Shown: in pieces, positions 1-6,947 of the stretch
How the letters are laid out: the number at the start of each line of letters is the position of its first letter
Numbering within the stretch: the stretch's first letter is position 1
Assembly (NCBI GenBank): GCA_019425045.1
Contig: JAHYYI010000044.1
Span: 1-10,123 of the forward strand
Origin: Collinsella sp.
GTDB taxonomy: Bacteria; Actinomycetota; Coriobacteriia; Coriobacteriales; Coriobacteriaceae
DNA: 10,123 nt
Direction of reading: 5' to 3'
The notes under the pieces: model-generated
What the model was told of the DNA's origin: nothing
Databases searched by the model: none
Seen by the model: the letters and a program-made list of their open reading frames with translations, nothing else
Translations under genes and position numbers: made by a program

Positions 1-34
1 CGTACATGTACGGATGAATATGGGAGGTGTTCGG

Positions 35-70
35 ATGAAGTTGCCAATCAAGGCCGTTCACCGTATATAG
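35..70 (+). CDS. Possible 11-codon leader peptide upstream of tetR (speculative)
   Basis: An ATG at 35 is preceded by a strong Shine-Dalgarno-like GGGAGG at 23-28 with a workable spacing, and the frame reads MKLPIKAVHRI before a TAG at 68-70. It lies upstream of the TetR gene and overlaps the candidate tetR promoter (41-69). If that promoter is the real one, this ORF is not on the tetR mRNA and would need a transcript from further left. No family is recognisable at this length. It may be chance, or the remnant of an upstream gene. Confidence 0.15.
   Translation: MKLPIKAVHRI
41..69 (+). promoter_or_regulatory. Candidate sigma-70-type promoter of the tetR gene
   Basis: TTGCCA at 41-46 (five of six matches to the -35 consensus) is followed by a 17-base spacer and TATATA at 64-69 (four of six matches to the -10 consensus). 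Transcription would start near 76, giving a leader of about 68 nt before the ATG at 144. A second, weaker arrangement lies at about 92-115 (TTGATG, then TAATGT). Confidence 0.4.
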
Positions 71-143
71 TGGTCATGTTTGGACACGAATTGATGTTCC
101 GTTGCCATCCTTAATAATGTTGGTAGTGCGGAAGTGATTTGCA

Positions 144-722
144 ATGGAGAAATGCAGCGTGAGCACAAGAAAAAAAATATTGGACGCAATGTACGATCTT
201 GTGGCAGAAGTCGGTTATGACAAAGCGTCTATCGGAAAGATTTGCGACTTTGTCGGTATATCCAAGCCGTCGGTGTACTACTACTTTCCCTCTAAAGAGG
301 AGATTTTCACTACGCTCTTGGACAGCATGTTTCCGACCATTGACTATCAGCGCGACTACTCGCTAATAGTCGATAGGGACGGGTTCAAGGCCGCGCTTAT
401 CGAGCTCGGCAATTCAGTTATAGGTGGCTATCGAAGCGATGAAAAACGCCGGCGCGTGCTGGCCGAGGTTAGCGTTCAAGCAAATCGAATTCCTGCAGTT
501 CAGGAACGTCAAGCGACGGCGACCAAACGAACCATGGATGCGCTTAAAGACATCCTTCTTCATGGTGTAGAGATTGGCGCGTTTTCCGATAGTGCCGACG
601 TGATGCTCTACGTACAAATTCTTTATACCGTTCTGGAGGGAGCGAGCAATACGGTCGCTCAAGGTGAGGATATTGATGAAAAAGCGGTTTGGGCGGGAAT
701 AGTCGAGCTTATGTTCAAATAG
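144..722 (+). CDS. TetR/AcrR-family transcriptional regulator
   Basis: This 192-residue protein has the usual TetR size and layout. The N-terminal helix-turn-helix spans roughly residues 8-55: a TRKKILDAM helix, the GYDKASIGKICDFVGIS turn, and the recognition segment KPSVYYYFPSKEEIF, the family hallmark in which YYYF precedes helix 4. The remaining 135 or so residues are helical and would form the variable ligand-binding and dimerisation domain. The ATG at 144 has a modest GGAAGTG ribosome site at 130-136. It converges on the MFS transporter gene, separated by a terminator. Proteins of this kind usually repress a neighbouring transporter and are released by a small molecule. A near-palindrome over the MFS promoter (2170-2193) is the best candidate operator. 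I saw no comparable site before tetR itself, so autoregulation is not evident. The ligand cannot be told from sequence. Confidence 0.93.
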   Translation: MEKCSVSTRKKILDAMYDLVAEVGYDKASIGKICDFVGISKPSVYYYFPSKEEIFTTLLDSMFPTIDYQRDYSLIVDRDGFKAALIELGNSVIGGYRSDEKRRRVLAEVSVQANRIPAVQERQATATKRTMDALKDILLHGVEIGAFSDSADVMLYVQILYTVLEGASNTVAQGEDIDEKAVWAGIVELMFK

Positions 723-775
723 ACCAGCCAAGCTGAAACGCATGTTGGCACACATGGTGCCTGCGGGCAACCTTT

Positions 776-824
776 AAACGAAAACAGGGGCCGACTCCAG
801 TCTGGCTTGGAGTCGACCCCTGTT
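776..824 (-). terminator. Rho-independent terminator between tetR and the MFS gene
   Basis: The arms 783-799 and 808-824 pair over 17 positions with one mismatch (C791 against A816) around an 8-nt loop. Read on the - strand, the stem runs into TTTTCGTTT, so it best serves the MFS gene, whose stop lies 35 bases upstream. On the + strand it sits about 60 bases after the tetR stop but lacks a good T-tract there. It may still work in both directions. Confidence 0.8.
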
Positions 825-858
825 GCGTGGCAATCTATGCCGATGCAATCGGCGCTTA

Positions 859-2139
859 TTACTTTTCAGCAGCCTTACTGAGAAAGCCGGAAACGATAGC
901 AAACGCAGCAATCATAAGGTTGCAGGCAATGCAGAAGATAAATACTCCCTGGAATGACCCTGCCATGCCGTAAACCTTCATCATGACCGGCATTCCAAAA
1001 GCACCGACGACATAGCCCGCTGAGCAAACGATCGAATAGATCCTTCCAAAATCGCGTGATCCAAAGAGCGAGAGGAGAAGCATCGGCATTGCGGTTCCAA
1101 CAATGGCGAACATGGCATCGTTTACGCCAGCTGCAATGATTGAAACAGTCTCATTGCTTCCGCCAATGATGAGAAGCAGGAACGAAAAAATGCTGACACC
1201 TGTCCACGCGACCGTTGCTTTAATAGAGCCGAGCTTGTCACATGTTTTGCCTACGAAGGGATTTAGGAAGATGTCGGAGAACGAAGCTGCCGAGACCATT
1301 AAGCTTCCTACGATGGGATTGAAACCGACCTCGCTTGCATAGGTTGGAAACAACTGGTTCATGCAGCAGGTGAGCTGCGCCACGCAAAGCAGGAGGACAC
1401 AGAGAATAAAAGACGGCGTTTTCGTGGCATCACGTAGTGCCATGCCCGAAAGGGTATCTTCCCGCTCATCGACGCTGTGTCTCTCATGGGTTTCAGAGGC
1501 GGTCTCTCCGTACGGAAGCATGTTGCGATCAGAGGGTTTAAGGCGAATGATAAATGCACTCGCAGGTAAAATCATAGCTGCAGAAACGGCCGCAAGTACG
1601 ATGTATCCCGTACGCCAGCCTTGTTGCTCGATAACCAGCGTAATGACAGGGCTCAACAACAGCGTACAGAGAGAATTAACGCCCCAAGCAAGGCCGATGG
1701 CAAGACCGGACGATTTACTGAACCATTGGTCAATAACATCGGACATGCAGACGCCCGTTGTGAATGAAAAGCAGATGCCGATCACCGCAGCGGAGACGAT
1801 GAACATCCAGACTTCGGTGTAGAACGCCATTGCGGCGCCGGCGGCAATAAGGACGAGTTCAACGCAAATATGCACCGGTTTGCCTATTACTTTTGGAATG
1901 AAACGGCTCAAAAGTGGAAGTCCAAGTGCAAGGCCAAGAAGAATCGCAGTGAAATAGAAAGAGAAAGAGGTGTACTCAAAGCCCAGGTCTTCACATACTG
2001 GAGCAACGAATGAGCCGGCAATAATGCTATATGTGCCAGTCGTCCCGGCGGACATTAAGCCGAGCGCAATAACGACAATCCAAGCAAATGCGCCGCTCTC
2101 GCGAGGACGGTCTTTTTCGTCTGGTACGGTGAGAGCCAT
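859..2139 (-). CDS. Major facilitator superfamily transporter (OFA-like)
   Basis: This is a 426-residue inner-membrane carrier, typical MFS length, with about 12 hydrophobic segments in two halves. The halves are joined by a charged central loop around residues 200-232 that contains LKPSDRNMLPYGE, a pattern I associate with oxalate/formate antiporter-like MFS proteins of anaerobes. The loop of the second half has the expected DKLGS-type motif (VGKTCDKLGSIKAT). I start it at the ATG at 2139, not the upstream ATG at 2214. The 2139 start has GGAG at a good distance, and a well-formed promoter and near-palindromic operator lie between the two starts, so the longer start would overlap the -35 box. 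The substrate is unknown; an organic acid or a drug is possible. The adjacent TetR gene and the operator point to ligand-induced expression. Confidence 0.9.
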   Translation of the reverse strand: MALTVPDEKDRPRESGAFAWIVVIALGLMSAGTTGTYSIIAGSFVAPVCEDLGFEYTSFSFYFTAILLGLALGLPLLSRFIPKVIGKPVHICVELVLIAAGAAMAFYTEVWMFIVSAAVIGICFSFTTGVCMSDVIDQWFSKSSGLAIGLAWGVNSLCTLLLSPVITLVIEQQGWRTGYIVLAAVSAAMILPASAFIIRLKPSDRNMLPYGETASETHERHSVDEREDTLSGMALRDATKTPSFILCVLLLCVAQLTCCMNQLFPTYASEVGFNPIVGSLMVSAASFSDIFLNPFVGKTCDKLGSIKATVAWTGVSIFSFLLLIIGGSNETVSIIAAGVNDAMFAIVGTAMPMLLLSLFGSRDFGRIYSIVCSAGYVVGAFGMPVMMKVYGMAGSFQGVFIFCIACNLMIAAFAIVSGFLSKAAEK

Positions 2140-2169
2140 GGTCACTCCATTTCTATCGGCATTACATCC

Positions 2170-2193
2170 TATATGCCTACCGATAGGTATATA
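2170..2193. promoter_or_regulatory. Near-palindromic operator, probable TetR binding site
   Basis: Ten of the twelve symmetric base pairs match in this 24-bp sequence. Its core is CCTAcCGaTAGG, flanked on both sides by TATAT-like arms. It covers the -10 box (2186-2191) and the predicted transcription start of the MFS gene, where a bound repressor would block transcription. A further CTATCGG half-like copy lies at 2153-2159, inverted relative to CCGATAG at 2180-2186. Assignment to the TetR protein encoded at 144-722 is inferred from proximity and form. Confidence 0.6.
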
Positions 2194-2214
2194 AACCAGG
2201 GGACTCTTCGTCAA
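2186..2214 (-). promoter_or_regulatory. Sigma-70-type promoter of the MFS gene
   Basis: On the - strand TTGACG (2214-2209) is followed by exactly 17 bases and TATACC (2191-2186). Transcription would start near 2179, leaving a leader of about 40 nt with GGAG just before the ATG at 2139. The operator overlaps its -10 box. Confidence 0.65.
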
Positions 2215-2270
2215 GCATTAAGCGGGGAAAGGGAGTTCTTAACGTGCCGAACGGTAATTGGGCCCTTGCA

Positions 2271-2462
2271 AAATCGAGGTCTAATACTTTTCCCGAGAAG
2301 TGAACGACCGTTTTTGGACCCCCGAAGCATCGACATTTTTAGACGTCAAGCCCGCAGGATTTGACTGGCAAAACCGCAGGAAATTGCATCTCGAAAGCGC
2401 CGATACTTCGGGGGCCCGCTTTCACTCGTTCACTTCTCGGGAAAAGTATTAGACCTCGATTT
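2271..2462. repeat. Long inverted-repeat element, about 190 bases with 37-bp perfect arms
   Basis: Positions 2271-2307 are an exact reverse complement of 2426-2462. Inside, 2316-2332 pairs with 2401-2417 with two mismatches, so the whole element can fold into one long, interrupted hairpin. The central part (2341-2400) holds a direct repeat CCGCAGGA (2352-2359 and 2374-2381) and has no believable ORF. The element fills most of the 365-base gap between the MFS and ABC transporter genes. The form suggests a non-autonomous mobile element (MITE-like) or an intergenic palindromic repeat family. No target-site duplication is obvious at the ends. It could also act as a transcription barrier behind the ABC gene. 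Confidence 0.75.
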
Positions 2463-2473
2463 ACAAGCCACTC

Positions 2474-2506
2474 AATGTGACAAAGGAACTGTCCCTTTGT
2501 CACATT
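2474..2506. repeat. Palindromic repeat, copy 1, at the 3' end of the ABC gene
   Basis: A 13-bp perfect stem (2474-2486 with 2494-2506) surrounds a 7-nt loop. The core TGTGACAAAGG...CCTTTGTCACA (2476-2504) recurs at 5905-5933. Its arm overlaps the TAA stop of the ABC transporter gene by two bases, so it may serve as an mRNA 3' end hairpin, though it lacks a clear T-tract on the - strand. Confidence 0.75.
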
Positions 2507-5500
2507 ATTCGGAGCGTAGGGCTTCTACGGGGTCTTTTTTGGATGCGCTGCGGGCAGGCAGCAGGCCGGCGACGACCGTCAGCAGCACCGAAATCGCAAT
2601 AAGCACCAGCGCATCCTGCACGGGCAGGCTCATCAGGTTGGGGACCTGTTTGGCCGCAAGCGCCCAGGCATTGACCGGAAAACTCACGAGCACCACAACG
2701 ACAATGGCAAAGACGCCGGCAATGAGGCCCTCGATAAAGGTCTCGGCATTGAATACGTTGGCCACGTTGCGCTTTGACGCGCCGATCGCGCGCAGGATGC
2801 CAATCTCCTTTTTGCGCTCCAGTACGCTGATGTAGGTGATGATGCCGATCATGATGGAGCTCACGACCAGGCTGATGCTCACGAATGCGATGAGCACCAA
2901 GCTGATGGTGTTCACGATGTCGGTCACCGAACCCATGATGATACCCATGTAGTCGGTGTACGAGATTGCCTGTTCATCGTGGCCGGCAGCTTTGACCTGC
3001 TTGTTGTACGCATCGATGTGATCGAGCACGCGCTCCTTGGCCTCAAAGTCGCGCGGGAAAATCTTAACCGAGATGGGGTCTGCCTCATCCGCATAGCCCA
3101 GCGTGGTCAGATTGTTATCGTAGGTGAGCTTCGACGCCTTGGCATAGCTCATCATGAGCGAACTCAGGTCCTCGGCGTCCATGTTGAAGTGGATAGCATG
3201 AGCAAAGGCACTCGCATCCACGTGCATGGCGCTCGCCAGGTTGGCAAAACTCGAAGACATCTGCGTCGCCATCTGGTCCATGAGCCCTGCCGCGCCCGCC
3301 TTGAGCTGGGACGATACCGTCGACGCTATCTGCTCGCTAATCGTCCTCATCACCTGATCCATAGCCTGCTGCAGATACGAAGCCAGTTGCTTTTGCACAT
3401 AGTCGGTCATCGCCTGCCGCAGGCGCTCGGCCAGGGCATCGCCGCCGAGCGCTTTGAGCTGGGCCAGGATTTGCTGAGCTGCCGTATCGTTCTCAAGATA
3501 CGTCGAGAACGCGGCGGCAAGCTTTGACGCGTCCTTAAGATCATCGGGTGTCAGCTCCTTAAACTGATCGGACTGCAGAAAGCCCTCAAACAGCTGGTTG
3601 GCAAGCGTTCCGACCTGCTGCATTTGCTCGGGCGTGAGTTCCAGACCGTCAAAGATGCCCGAGAAATCTGGGGCCGGCGCTTTGGCCATGATGTCGCTGA
3701 AGTCGATGTCCTTCCCAACGCCCGAAAGGTCAATGTCCAGCCCAGACAAATCGATACCGGAAAGGTCCATACCGCCGGCCGCACCCGAGAGCGCAGACGT
3801 ATCGAACGAGAACGCACTCTTCAGCGCCGCCTCGTCCACGCTGAACATGCTGCCCAGATCCACGCCTTGCTTGGCCTCGCCCTGCAGTTCATCGAAAGAC
3901 TTGCCCGTAAAGACATCCGTCTCGGGATGGGCAAGTTGCTCTTTTACGATCTGCGAATTGGCGGCGCGCTCCATAAGCTGGCGAGTCAGCGCGTGCGTAT
4001 AGGCAATACCCGGGGACAACGCGCTCGCGTTGGCCGTCTCGTTCGGTCGCACCACGCCCACAATACGCACGTCAATACCGTCGGCAACCTTGGCCGTCAT
4101 AAAGTCGGCGTCGCCAGACATGTCAGTCCACATGCCGGTCTCTTCGTTTTTGCGATACGCATCGGCCGGCGACAGCACCTTAAACGTCGTGGACAGCGCA
4201 TCGTCGTAGGTAAAGTCGGTACCGGTCTCGGGCGCTCCGACGCCACCGTCAGCCGTCATAGCGCTGTTAACCAGGTCGTTGAGCTCATCGATATCCAGCG
4301 CGCCGATGCTGTAGAGCGTGTAGTCGCCCACTGTGCCGCGGCTCGAAAGCACCATCACAGCCTCGTTGGCGGACGTAGGCCAATGGCCGGCAACGACATC
4401 GTACTGGCTATCGAGCAGACTCTGGTCGTCAATCATTTCGTTAAAGACCGAGGTCCCCATGGACTCCATGCTCACCGTTGCCGCCGAGCTCGCGCCTCCG
4501 CTCATGGCCTCGGTCATAGCGTTGGGGACAAGCCGGACGGGCTTCTCGTCGCCCTCGTTCAAACGATAGACAACCGGCGTCACACCGTAACCATACTGGA
4601 TAGCGTTGACCTCTTTGTCGATACCGTTACCGCCGTCGTCAAGCCATGTCTTAAAGCTCGTCATATCGTTAGATTTAACGCTTGCGAACATATCCTTTAC
4701 GGCCGTGACCACGGGAATCGTATCGGTTCCCTTAGCCTTGCCGCCGGTGGCGCCGTCAGACGAGCCCTCGCCCTTGGACGCCTCCTCATCCGCAGTCCCA
4801 TTCCCGCCCATCATGGATGACAGGTCATAATCTTGTTTGGAAATCGTAAGCGGGTAGCTCGAGAGCGTGTCCTCCTCGACCTTTTTGATGTAGCCGTTTA
4901 CGCCGTTGGACAGCGCCAGAATCGCTGCGATGCCAATAATGCCAATCGAACCCGCAAAGGCAGTCATGGCCGTACGGCCCTTCTTGGTCATGAGGTTTCG
5001 GGCAGAAAGCCCCAGCGCCGTCACAAAGCTCATCGAGGTTTTGCGCGTGGGCTTGGCCTCGCGACGCGCGGCCTCGGTAGCATCAAAGGGATCTGAATCG
5101 TCGGTGATCTTGCCGTCCGCCAGGGTGACGATGCGTGTGGCGTACCTGTATGCCAACTCGGGATTGTGCGTGACCATGATGACCAAACGATCGCGCGCAA
5201 CATCCTTGAGCAAATCCATGACCTGTACGGATGTCGTTGAGTCCAAGGCGCCGGTCGGCTCGTCAGCCAGCACAATCTCGGGATCGTTGATTAAGGCGCG
5301 GGCGATGGCGACGCGCTGCATCTGCCCGCCCGAAAGCTGGCTCGGGCGCTTGTCAACGTGCTCGCCCAGGCCAACTGCCTCGAGCGCCTTGCGCGCACGC
5401 TGGCGGCGCTCGGCACGCCCCACGCCCGTGAGCGTAAGCGCCAGCTCCACGTTTTCCAAAATGGTCTGATGCGGAATGAGGTTATAGCTCTGGAACACAA

Positions 5501-5759
5501 AGCCGATGCGATTGTTACGATAGGCGTCCCAATCGCGGTCGCTGAAGTCCTTGGTCGAGATGCCATCGATCAGCAGGTCGCCGGAATCGAAATGGTCGAG
5601 TCCACCAATGACGTTGAGCATCGTAGTTTTACCCGAACCCGAGGGACCCAGGATGGCTACAAACTCGTTATCGCGAAAAGACAGGCTTACGCTGTCGAGC
5701 GCTACCTGCGTAAACGACTGCGTAACGTACCTTTTGCAAATATCTCTGAGATCCAGCAT
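2505..5759 (-). CDS. ABC transporter, fused ATPase and FtsX-like permease (MacB-type)
   Basis: This 1084-residue protein carries an ATPase domain at about 1-225: Walker A GPSGSGKTT 38-46, Q-loop Gln90, signature LSGGQ 142-146, Walker B ending in DE 166-167, and H-loop His198. A first membrane helix follows at about 263-285, then an unusually long extracytoplasmic region of about 650 residues. The C-terminal FtsX domain (about 946-1075) has three membrane helices and the hallmark ERKKEIGILRAIGAS at 981-995. MacB-type proteins are usually about 650 residues, so the outer region is greatly expanded. It includes a DLSG repeat tract (664-690) and long amphipathic helices (about 780-870). By family, it would act as a dimer moving peptides, lipoproteins or antimicrobials by mechanotransmission. 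I chose the ATG at 5759, with GGAGAGG before it and homology starting at once. The upstream ATG at 5912 would read through a terminator and the repeat at 5901-5937. The substrate is unknown. Confidence 0.93.
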   Translation of the reverse strand: MLDLRDICKRYVTQSFTQVALDSVSLSFRDNEFVAILGPSGSGKTTMLNVIGGLDHFDSGDLLIDGISTKDFSDRDWDAYRNNRIGFVFQSYNLIPHQTILENVELALTLTGVGRAERRQRARKALEAVGLGEHVDKRPSQLSGGQMQRVAIARALINDPEIVLADEPTGALDSTTSVQVMDLLKDVARDRLVIMVTHNPELAYRYATRIVTLADGKITDDSDPFDATEAARREAKPTRKTSMSFVTALGLSARNLMTKKGRTAMTAFAGSIGIIGIAAILALSNGVNGYIKKVEEDTLSSYPLTISKQDYDLSSMMGGNGTADEEASKGEGSSDGATGGKAKGTDTIPVVTAVKDMFASVKSNDMTSFKTWLDDGGNGIDKEVNAIQYGYGVTPVVYRLNEGDEKPVRLVPNAMTEAMSGGASSAATVSMESMGTSVFNEMIDDQSLLDSQYDVVAGHWPTSANEAVMVLSSRGTVGDYTLYSIGALDIDELNDLVNSAMTADGGVGAPETGTDFTYDDALSTTFKVLSPADAYRKNEETGMWTDMSGDADFMTAKVADGIDVRIVGVVRPNETANASALSPGIAYTHALTRQLMERAANSQIVKEQLAHPETDVFTGKSFDELQGEAKQGVDLGSMFSVDEAALKSAFSFDTSALSGAAGGMDLSGIDLSGLDIDLSGVGKDIDFSDIMAKAPAPDFSGIFDGLELTPEQMQQVGTLANQLFEGFLQSDQFKELTPDDLKDASKLAAAFSTYLENDTAAQQILAQLKALGGDALAERLRQAMTDYVQKQLASYLQQAMDQVMRTISEQIASTVSSQLKAGAAGLMDQMATQMSSSFANLASAMHVDASAFAHAIHFNMDAEDLSSLMMSYAKASKLTYDNNLTTLGYADEADPISVKIFPRDFEAKERVLDHIDAYNKQVKAAGHDEQAISYTDYMGIIMGSVTDIVNTISLVLIAFVSISLVVSSIMIGIITYISVLERKKEIGILRAIGASKRNVANVFNAETFIEGLIAGVFAIVVVVLVSFPVNAWALAAKQVPNLMSLPVQDALVLIAISVLLTVVAGLLPARSASKKDPVEALRSE

Positions 5760-5849
5760 GGACGGCAACCTCTCCCCCGCCGTTCGCATCCAACGCGTTT
5801 GACCTACTCTATCAGCTTTTTTGTCGGTACCAGCAAGGAATGTAACGAA

Positions 5850-5888
5850 CAGAAAACGGGACGGCGCGCCGCATGGCGCACCATCCCG
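5850..5888 (-). terminator. Rho-independent terminator of the redox operon
   Basis: Arms 5875-5888 and 5857-5870 form a 14-bp GC-rich stem around a 4-nt loop. Two positions are C-A mismatches on the + strand but become G-U pairs in - strand RNA, and the - strand stem runs into TTTTCTGTT. Both facts show it is built for the - strand. It ends the transcript of the operon at 5952-8001 and insulates the ABC gene starting at 5759. Confidence 0.85.
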
Positions 5889-5900
5889 CACATAGCATCG

Positions 5901-5937
5901 AAGGTGTGACAAAGGGACAGCCCCTTTGTCACACCTT
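5901..5937. repeat. Palindromic repeat, copy 2, with an extra arm
   Basis: A 16-bp perfect stem (5901-5916 with 5922-5937) surrounds a 5-nt loop. The 29-bp core at 5905-5933 matches the reverse complement of 2476-2504 at 27 of 29 positions. The arm CCTTTGTCACA is then repeated directly (5923-5933 and 5934-5944), giving a third half-copy just before the stop codon of the lipoprotein gene. Both copies lie immediately 3' of - strand genes. Confidence 0.75.
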
Positions 5938-5951
5938 TGTCACATTCGGAC

Positions 5952-6914
5952 TTACTGTTCGCTCTTCGCGAGTGCCTGATCGATCAGTTTGTTGAGCGCC
6001 TCGCGCTGCTCAGCGGAGTTGATGCCGCCCATGATCGGCTCTCCCACAATGTTACCGTTCTGGTCGATCACGTAGGTGGTTGGGAACGAGTACAGGTTGG
6101 AGGTGAACTTTCCGGCCTCGCTGTCCGACTTAAACCAGATGTTCTTATACGTCACGCCCTTCTTGGAAAGCACGTCCTTGGCATCGGCCACCTCGTCTTT
6201 GTTGCCATCGAGCGTAAAGGAATTAACGCCCACGACCTGGCCGCCCTTCTCGGCAAGCTCCTTGTTGAGCTTCTCCAGATCGCCCAGCTCTCCCACGCAC
6301 GGCTTGCAGGTGGTAAACCAGAAGTTCATGACGGTGACCTTGTTCTTGGAGAACAGCTCGTCGCTGTTTACATCGTTGCCGTCCAAGTCCTTGCCCTTAA
6401 AGCTGGGGAACTTCGTCTCCCCGCTCTCGCCGTTGGTCATGCCTGCGGTCGAGGCATCGACGCTCTCCCCCTCGCCGGGCGTGCTGCCGCATCCGGGAAA
6501 CTCCTTCTCCAGCGCCATGAGCTTATCCTCGATCTCCTTGACCTGCTGTGCGCCGGCCTTAAGCGTCTTGAGCTCGTCAGCCGTAAACTGATCCTTGGCG
6601 CCCTCGATGGTATCAAGCAAAAAGTCGCCGTAATTGCTACCGTCCTCAATCATTGCCGAGTCTTTATTTGCCGCATTGAATACCTTTTCCCATAGGGCGT
6701 TATCGCTCGCAAAGATCTCGTTTTCCTTTTGCAGCAGCTGCTGGTACAGCTCGGCCGCCTCCTCGGCGCTCGACGGCTTTTGTGCCACAAGCTCGGCAAT
6801 CTGCGCATCGCCGCTCGTGGCATCCTTCGCGTCGCCCTTGGGGGCAGAGCACGCCGCGAGAGTCAGCGCCAGCACGGGCAGCATCAACAGGGCCGCAATT
6901 TTCGACAGTTTCAT
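5952..6914 (-). CDS. TlpA/ResA-like thioredoxin-fold lipoprotein
   Basis: This 320-residue protein has a lipoprotein signal peptide: a KLSK start, a hydrophobic core, and the lipobox LAAC with the acylated cysteine at 22. It would therefore be anchored to the outer face of the membrane. Residues about 40-140 form a charged, helical domain I cannot name. A low-complexity linker (142-168) follows, then a TlpA/ResA-type thioredoxin domain (about 168-318) with the active site FWFTTCKPC (C203, C206) and a cis-proline in FPTT (P278). The family reduces or exchanges disulfides of exported proteins, or reduces peroxides or other substrates. An additional cysteine (C142, in GCGS) lies in the linker. 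The ATG at 6914 has GGAGG five bases upstream and follows the polyferredoxin stop by 33 bases, so it is the last gene of the operon. The partner supplying electrons is probably the upstream membrane polyferredoxin (inference). Confidence 0.9.
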   Translation of the reverse strand: MKLSKIAALLMLPVLALTLAACSAPKGDAKDATSGDAQIAELVAQKPSSAEEAAELYQQLLQKENEIFASDNALWEKVFNAANKDSAMIEDGSNYGDFLLDTIEGAKDQFTADELKTLKAGAQQVKEIEDKLMALEKEFPGCGSTPGEGESVDASTAGMTNGESGETKFPSFKGKDLDGNDVNSDELFSKNKVTVMNFWFTTCKPCVGELGDLEKLNKELAEKGGQVVGVNSFTLDGNKDEVADAKDVLSKKGVTYKNIWFKSDSEAGKFTSNLYSFPTTYVIDQNGNIVGEPIMGGINSAEQREALNKLIDQALAKSEQ

Positions 6915-6947
6915 GGTTCCTCCGTTGTATCGAAGCTTAATAGGTAC

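Noticed and set aside
2173..2364. Short + strand frame running from the MFS promoter into the inverted-repeat element
   Set aside because: It crosses the operator, the promoter and one repeat arm, has no good ribosome site and no recognisable protein sequence.
2352..2381. Direct repeat CCGCAGGA (two copies) considered as a start of a CRISPR-like array
   Set aside because: There are only two 8-base copies 22 bases apart inside a palindromic element, with no further repeats and no cas genes.
3624..4820. A 398-codon open frame on the + strand within the ABC transporter gene
   Set aside because: It is antisense to a clear ABC ATPase-permease frame, is rich in Arg, His and Gly as expected of a shadow in GC-rich codons, and shows no family motif.
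5760..5912. N-terminal extension of the ABC transporter to an ATG at 5912
   Set aside because: It would translate the palindromic repeat and the terminator hairpin, and the added residues resemble nothing in the family. The ATG at 5759 has a ribosome site and begins the conserved domain.
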